Source of the DNA: MWH-TA3 sp044353905
GTDB taxonomy: Bacteria; Actinomycetota; Actinomycetes; Actinomycetales; Microbacteriaceae
Direction of reading: 5' to 3'
DNA: 8,155 nucleotides
Assembly: GCA_044353905.1 (NCBI GenBank)
Contig: JBILBA010000033.1
Location: 1-8,155 of the forward strand
The first letter of the stretch is position 1. The number at the start of each line of letters is the position of its first letter. The notes under the pieces were generated by a model that was given only the letters and a program-made list of their open reading frames with translations, did not search any database and was not told the origin of the DNA. The translations under genes were made by a program, and so were the position numbers. Of the stretch, positions 5,928 to 8,155 are shown piece after piece.

Positions 5928-5990
5928 TTGCTGATTTTTTTCTAAAGTTTTTATTAACTATTGCTGATTTTGTGCTAAAGTTTTTATTAA
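5928..5990 (+). promoter_or_regulatory. Candidate tandem promoters of the surface-protein gene
   Basis: In each repeat copy TTGCTG (5928-5933; 5961-5966) could act as a -35 and TTATTA/TATTAA (5951-5957; 5984-5990) as a -10, with 17-18 bp spacing; starts would lie near 5964 and 5997. The copy 2 start would leave only a very short leader, so copy 1 is the better promoter of this type. An alternative reading uses TAAAGTTT (5943-5950) and, 12 bp on, GCTGATTT (5963-5970), which resembles the FliA/SigD/WhiG-type consensus TAAA-N15/16-GCCGAT. The sequence alone does not decide between them. Confidence 0.45.
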
Positions 5991-5991
5991 C
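5928..5991 (+). repeat. Tandem direct repeat, two 31-bp copies with a 33-bp period
   Basis: Copy 1 (5928-5958) and copy 2 (5961-5991) match at 29 of 31 positions; the differences are T5939/G5972 and T5941/G5974. Each copy runs from TTGCTGATTTT through CTAAAG to TTTTTATTAAC. The block is strikingly AT-rich against its GC-rich surroundings, and it ends just before the ribosome binding site of the surface-protein gene. The 33-bp offset is close to three helical turns, so both copies would face the same side of the DNA. It looks like a duplicated promoter or regulator-binding element. Confidence 0.85.
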
Positions 5992-6008
5992 CTTCGAAAG
6001 GGAGGATA

Positions 6009-7910
6009 ATGAAAACCTCCAAAATTACACAACGCATCCACGCTGCCATCATCACCATTGCCCTGGGGATGTTTCCCGCGGTGGCGTTGACGTCCGGGGC
6101 GACCGCCGTCGGCGTCGGCGACATCACGACCGCCGTCCGTTACGCAACGAACGGGACTGTCATCGGTGAGGTCGCCGCACCTATTCAGGATTCGGACGAT
6201 AGCTCGTACCTCATCGAGGCACCGTGGCCGATGAACTTTTTTGGCCGTAAGTTCGACGGCTTGTGCGTGACGAGTAACGGAACCGTCAGCCCGGTCGTTT
6301 ATGACGACGCTGATTGCGATAACTCCTACGATGACCCGCTTGCCGACCTCGGAGAGTCAGCCGGTTCTCCCCTGATTGCAGCATTCTCTAACGACAACGA
6401 CCTCGGCGAAACAGTGAAACTCTCGGAAAAGACCGTCTCAGGATTCACCGTTTCGGGCGACCCCTCAACCACTAACTCAGTTGTCACGGTCACGACATCC
6501 GCCGCTCACGAGCTCGACACAGGGGATGTGCGATCGATTTACGTCATTGATTCGGTTTTCAACAATGGCAACTCGGATGACACTCGTACCGACGAATACT
6601 GGTATGAGGACGTCACTGTCACCGTGGTCAGTACAACCCAATTCACGTTCTCGGGTGACAGTGCCGAAAACGGTAGTGATTCTTTCGTTCCGGAGTATCC
6701 GGCCGCGGTGAAGTCGGGCACGGTGTCGGTCGACCAGGGCTGGATGTGGGACGACAGCTCGGTTGATGTTGACGGTGTCGATGACGGTATCGGCAAAATC
6801 AACACGATTTATGTTGGTACGAGCACGGTCGATGGTCGTGACGCGTGGATTTACACGAACTACCGTTCGGTAACAAACGACAGAAATAACCCCGACATCT
6901 TGACCAACACGTTCCAAATTGTTCTCGTCAAGCGCACGACGCTTAATGGCGCTACTCGCGGTTTTGACTTCGACATCGAATACAACTACGGAGCGGTCAA
7001 AGACGGCGATGACGGGTATTCGGAGGATGGCGGGTCTTGTGACAGCCTCAACTCTGAATGTCGCACTGGCGTAGGCCTGGTTGACTGGGACCCCATTGGT
7101 GAAGTCGCCGACGTGTACGAACTGTTCGCCTCGACGCCTAGCCGCGACCTCGTCGACGGGCACACCACGTCAATGACGAGCAACAGACTCAACTCCACAA
7201 TCGACGGTCGTTACACCTTCCGAATGGTCGGCGGTGCAGTGCAAGAATTCGCTGTGCCGGTTATGGACGGAACGGGAACCACCGAAGACCGACCAGAAGC
7301 GGAAGACCCGCTCGCACCGGTCCCAGAGCAGCAGACTCAAAACGCTGGTGACAGCGCGCTCACCGTCGACGGAGTGACAACCCCAATCGTTGTAAACTCG
7401 AATGGTTCGGACGATGGAATCGTGGGAACTGCTGGTGATTTGACCTTCGAAATGTCTGGCCTCGACCCAGAAGGCCTCCCACTCCCACTCGACTCGGACG
7501 GCAACCTCATCCTCAACGCCGACGGACTCGTCGATACGGGCGGAGAAGGTTTCGCGGCGGACTCACCGGTCAAGGTCTACCTCTTCTCGGACCCGACGTT
7601 CTTGGGAACGTTGTTTACGGACCCGACAGGGATGTTCTCCGGACTCCTTCAGATTCCGGCAGGGATTGACCCTGGCGTGCACAACCTTCAGGTCGTCGGT
7701 TACGACCCCGACGGTAACGTGCTTGTCTTCACCGTCGGCGTGGTTGTTCCGGGCGCGGGAGGTGGCACGGACGGGTTCGGCGGCGACTCACTGCTGGCCG
7801 CAACGGGAATCGATTCGATCACTGGTTTCGGAACCGCGAGCCTTGTGCTGTTTGCCCTTGGCACCGTCGCGGTTGTCGTGAGCCGACGACGAACCGCAGT
7901 CAACCGCTAA
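6009..7910 (+). CDS. Secreted nidogen-like (NIDO) surface protein with LAXTG sortase signal
   Basis: This 633-residue protein is predicted to be exported and attached to the cell wall. A signal peptide spans about 1-33 (basic start, hydrophobic core, likely cut after ATA33). NIDO-like segments are PWPMNFFGRKFDGLCVTSNGTV (72-93), PLIAAFSNDND (121-131) and WIYTNYRSV...TFQIVLVKRT...GFDFDIEYNYG (280-328). About 140-235 looks like an inserted beta-rich module (VTVTTSAAHELDTGD ... TVVSTTQFTFSG). Residues 420-450 form an acidic, proline-containing linker. A C-terminal beta module (about 514-581, SPVKVYLFSDPTFLGT ... HNLQVVGYDPDGN) is of a kind common in actinobacterial wall proteins. The end is LAATG (596-600), a hydrophobic stretch 607-624 and RRR (626-628), fitting a class E sortase substrate. 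Five Cys and several Asp-rich turns (DVDGVDDG, 252-259) may add disulfides or calcium sites. SD GGGAGG (6000-6005) is 3 nt before ATG. A role in adhesion is plausible but unproven. Confidence 0.82.
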   Translation: MKTSKITQRIHAAIITIALGMFPAVALTSGATAVGVGDITTAVRYATNGTVIGEVAAPIQDSDDSSYLIEAPWPMNFFGRKFDGLCVTSNGTVSPVVYDDADCDNSYDDPLADLGESAGSPLIAAFSNDNDLGETVKLSEKTVSGFTVSGDPSTTNSVVTVTTSAAHELDTGDVRSIYVIDSVFNNGNSDDTRTDEYWYEDVTVTVVSTTQFTFSGDSAENGSDSFVPEYPAAVKSGTVSVDQGWMWDDSSVDVDGVDDGIGKINTIYVGTSTVDGRDAWIYTNYRSVTNDRNNPDILTNTFQIVLVKRTTLNGATRGFDFDIEYNYGAVKDGDDGYSEDGGSCDSLNSECRTGVGLVDWDPIGEVADVYELFASTPSRDLVDGHTTSMTSNRLNSTIDGRYTFRMVGGAVQEFAVPVMDGTGTTEDRPEAEDPLAPVPEQQTQNAGDSALTVDGVTTPIVVNSNGSDDGIVGTAGDLTFEMSGLDPEGLPLPLDSDGNLILNADGLVDTGGEGFAADSPVKVYLFSDPTFLGTLFTDPTGMFSGLLQIPAGIDPGVHNLQVVGYDPDGNVLVFTVGVVVPGAGGGTDGFGGDSLLAATGIDSITGFGTASLVLFALGTVAVVVSRRRTAVNR

Positions 7911-7929
7911 ACACATTCACGAATCATGG

Positions 7930-7960
7930 AAACGCCCCGGCTTCGGTCGGGGCGTTTCTG
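7930..7960 (+). terminator. Intrinsic terminator after the surface-protein gene
   Basis: AAACGCCCCG (7930-7939) and CGGGGCGTTT (7948-7957) form a perfect 10-bp stem with an 8-nt loop containing TTCG, ending in TTTCTG. The A-run before and T-run after the GC-rich core make it a standard factor-independent terminator that could work in both directions. It lies 19 nt after the stop codon and separates the surface-protein gene from the response-regulator gene. Confidence 0.9.
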
Positions 7961-8010
7961 CTGGTTCTCACAGTCATCACAGAGTTCATTGGGGAAATTC
8001 ATAGGAAACC

Positions 8011-8025
8011 GAGGACACTAGAAGA
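8011..8025 (+). promoter_or_regulatory. Start region of the response-regulator gene
   Basis: Two readings are possible before the GTG at 8026. GAGGA (8011-8015) could serve as a ribosome binding site 10 nt upstream, which is somewhat long. Alternatively, GACACT (8014-8019) could be a -10 element 6 nt before the GTG, giving a leaderless mRNA like the one proposed for the aminotransferase; TTGGGG (7989-7994) would be a -35 with a long 19-bp spacer. Neither is strong. Confidence 0.3.
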
Positions 8026-8155
8026 GTGACCACAGAAAACGCTGCACTCGTCAAACCGGACGGCAAACCCGTTCGAGCCCTTGTTGTCGACGACGAGCCG
8101 GCCATCTCAGAGCTCGTCTCGATGGCGCTTCGATACGAAAAGTTCGAGGTGCGAA
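8026..8155 (+). CDS. OmpR/PhoB-type response regulator, N-terminal fragment
   Basis: The first 43 codons of a two-component response regulator are present; the rest runs off the window. After a short polar lead (residues 1-15), PVRALVVDDEPAISELVSMALRYEKFEVR gives beta strand 1, the acidic pocket DDE (22-24) that binds Mg2+, and helix 1 of a receiver domain. The phosphoacceptor Asp and the output domain are not reached. The SMALRYE...FEVR wording is typical of actinobacterial OmpR/PhoB-family regulators with a winged-helix DNA-binding domain, so that class is inferred rather than seen. GTG is the chosen start because the receiver domain begins shortly after it. A terminator upstream suggests that it starts its own transcription unit, perhaps with a sensor kinase downstream. 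Confidence 0.88.
   Translation, partial: MTTENAALVKPDGKPVRALVVDDEPAISELVSMALRYEKFEVR

Noticed and set aside
5928..5991. CRISPR-like or insertion-sequence-end interpretation of the repeat
   Set aside because: There are only two copies with a 2-bp separation, no spacers, no terminal inverted repeats and no transposase nearby; a promoter or operator duplication explains it better.
6477..7163. 228-codon open frame on the minus strand inside the surface-protein gene
   Set aside because: No recognisable domain, no convincing start signal, and fully antisense to a gene with a signal peptide and a complete domain layout.

Overview
The window looks like chromosomal DNA of a moderately high-GC actinobacterium, most likely of the Microbacteriaceae. 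The family-level call is an inference from gene order, protein character and style of expression: GTG/TTG starts, a leaderless-looking promoter, a NusG with a long acidic N-terminal arm, a two-subunit MaoC-type dehydratase beside murB, and a class E (LAXTG-like) sortase signal. No CRISPR array, insertion sequence, phage gene or attachment site was seen.

Positions 1-1896 (+) hold a tightly packed run: the end of a HadA-like dehydratase subunit, a HadB-like catalytic subunit and murB. Both junctions overlap (ATGA, then 8 bp), so the three are probably translated in a coupled way. They combine fatty-acid synthesis with the second committed step of peptidoglycan precursor synthesis. On the minus strand, a class I PLP aminotransferase (1893-3095) converges on murB so closely that one CTAG tetranucleotide supplies both stop codons.

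Positions 3096-5906 (+) are the classical tRNA-Trp - secE - nusG - rplK - rplA block: a Trp tRNA, the SecE translocase subunit, the transcription factor NusG, and ribosomal proteins L11 and L1. The leaders of rplK and rplA both carry the same arrangement, GGGAG - hairpin - CACGACA. It resembles the L1-binding site of 23S rRNA and is a good candidate for feedback control by L1. A strong hairpin follows rplA. The genes for L10 and L7/L12 (rplJ, rplL), which follow rplA in many bacteria, are not in the window.

Positions 5907-7960 are the accessory part. An AT-rich stretch with a nearly perfect 31-bp direct repeat (33-bp period) precedes a 633-residue secreted protein. That protein has a signal peptide, a nidogen-like (NIDO) region apparently interrupted by an extra beta-rich module, a C-terminal beta module and an LAATG - hydrophobic - RRR wall-anchoring signal. 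It is closed by a clear intrinsic terminator. The window ends in the first 43 codons of an OmpR-type response regulator (8026 onward).

Most of the window is conserved core genome. The parts that deserve a second look are the twin L1-site-like leaders, the repeated promoter region and the mosaic surface protein it drives.
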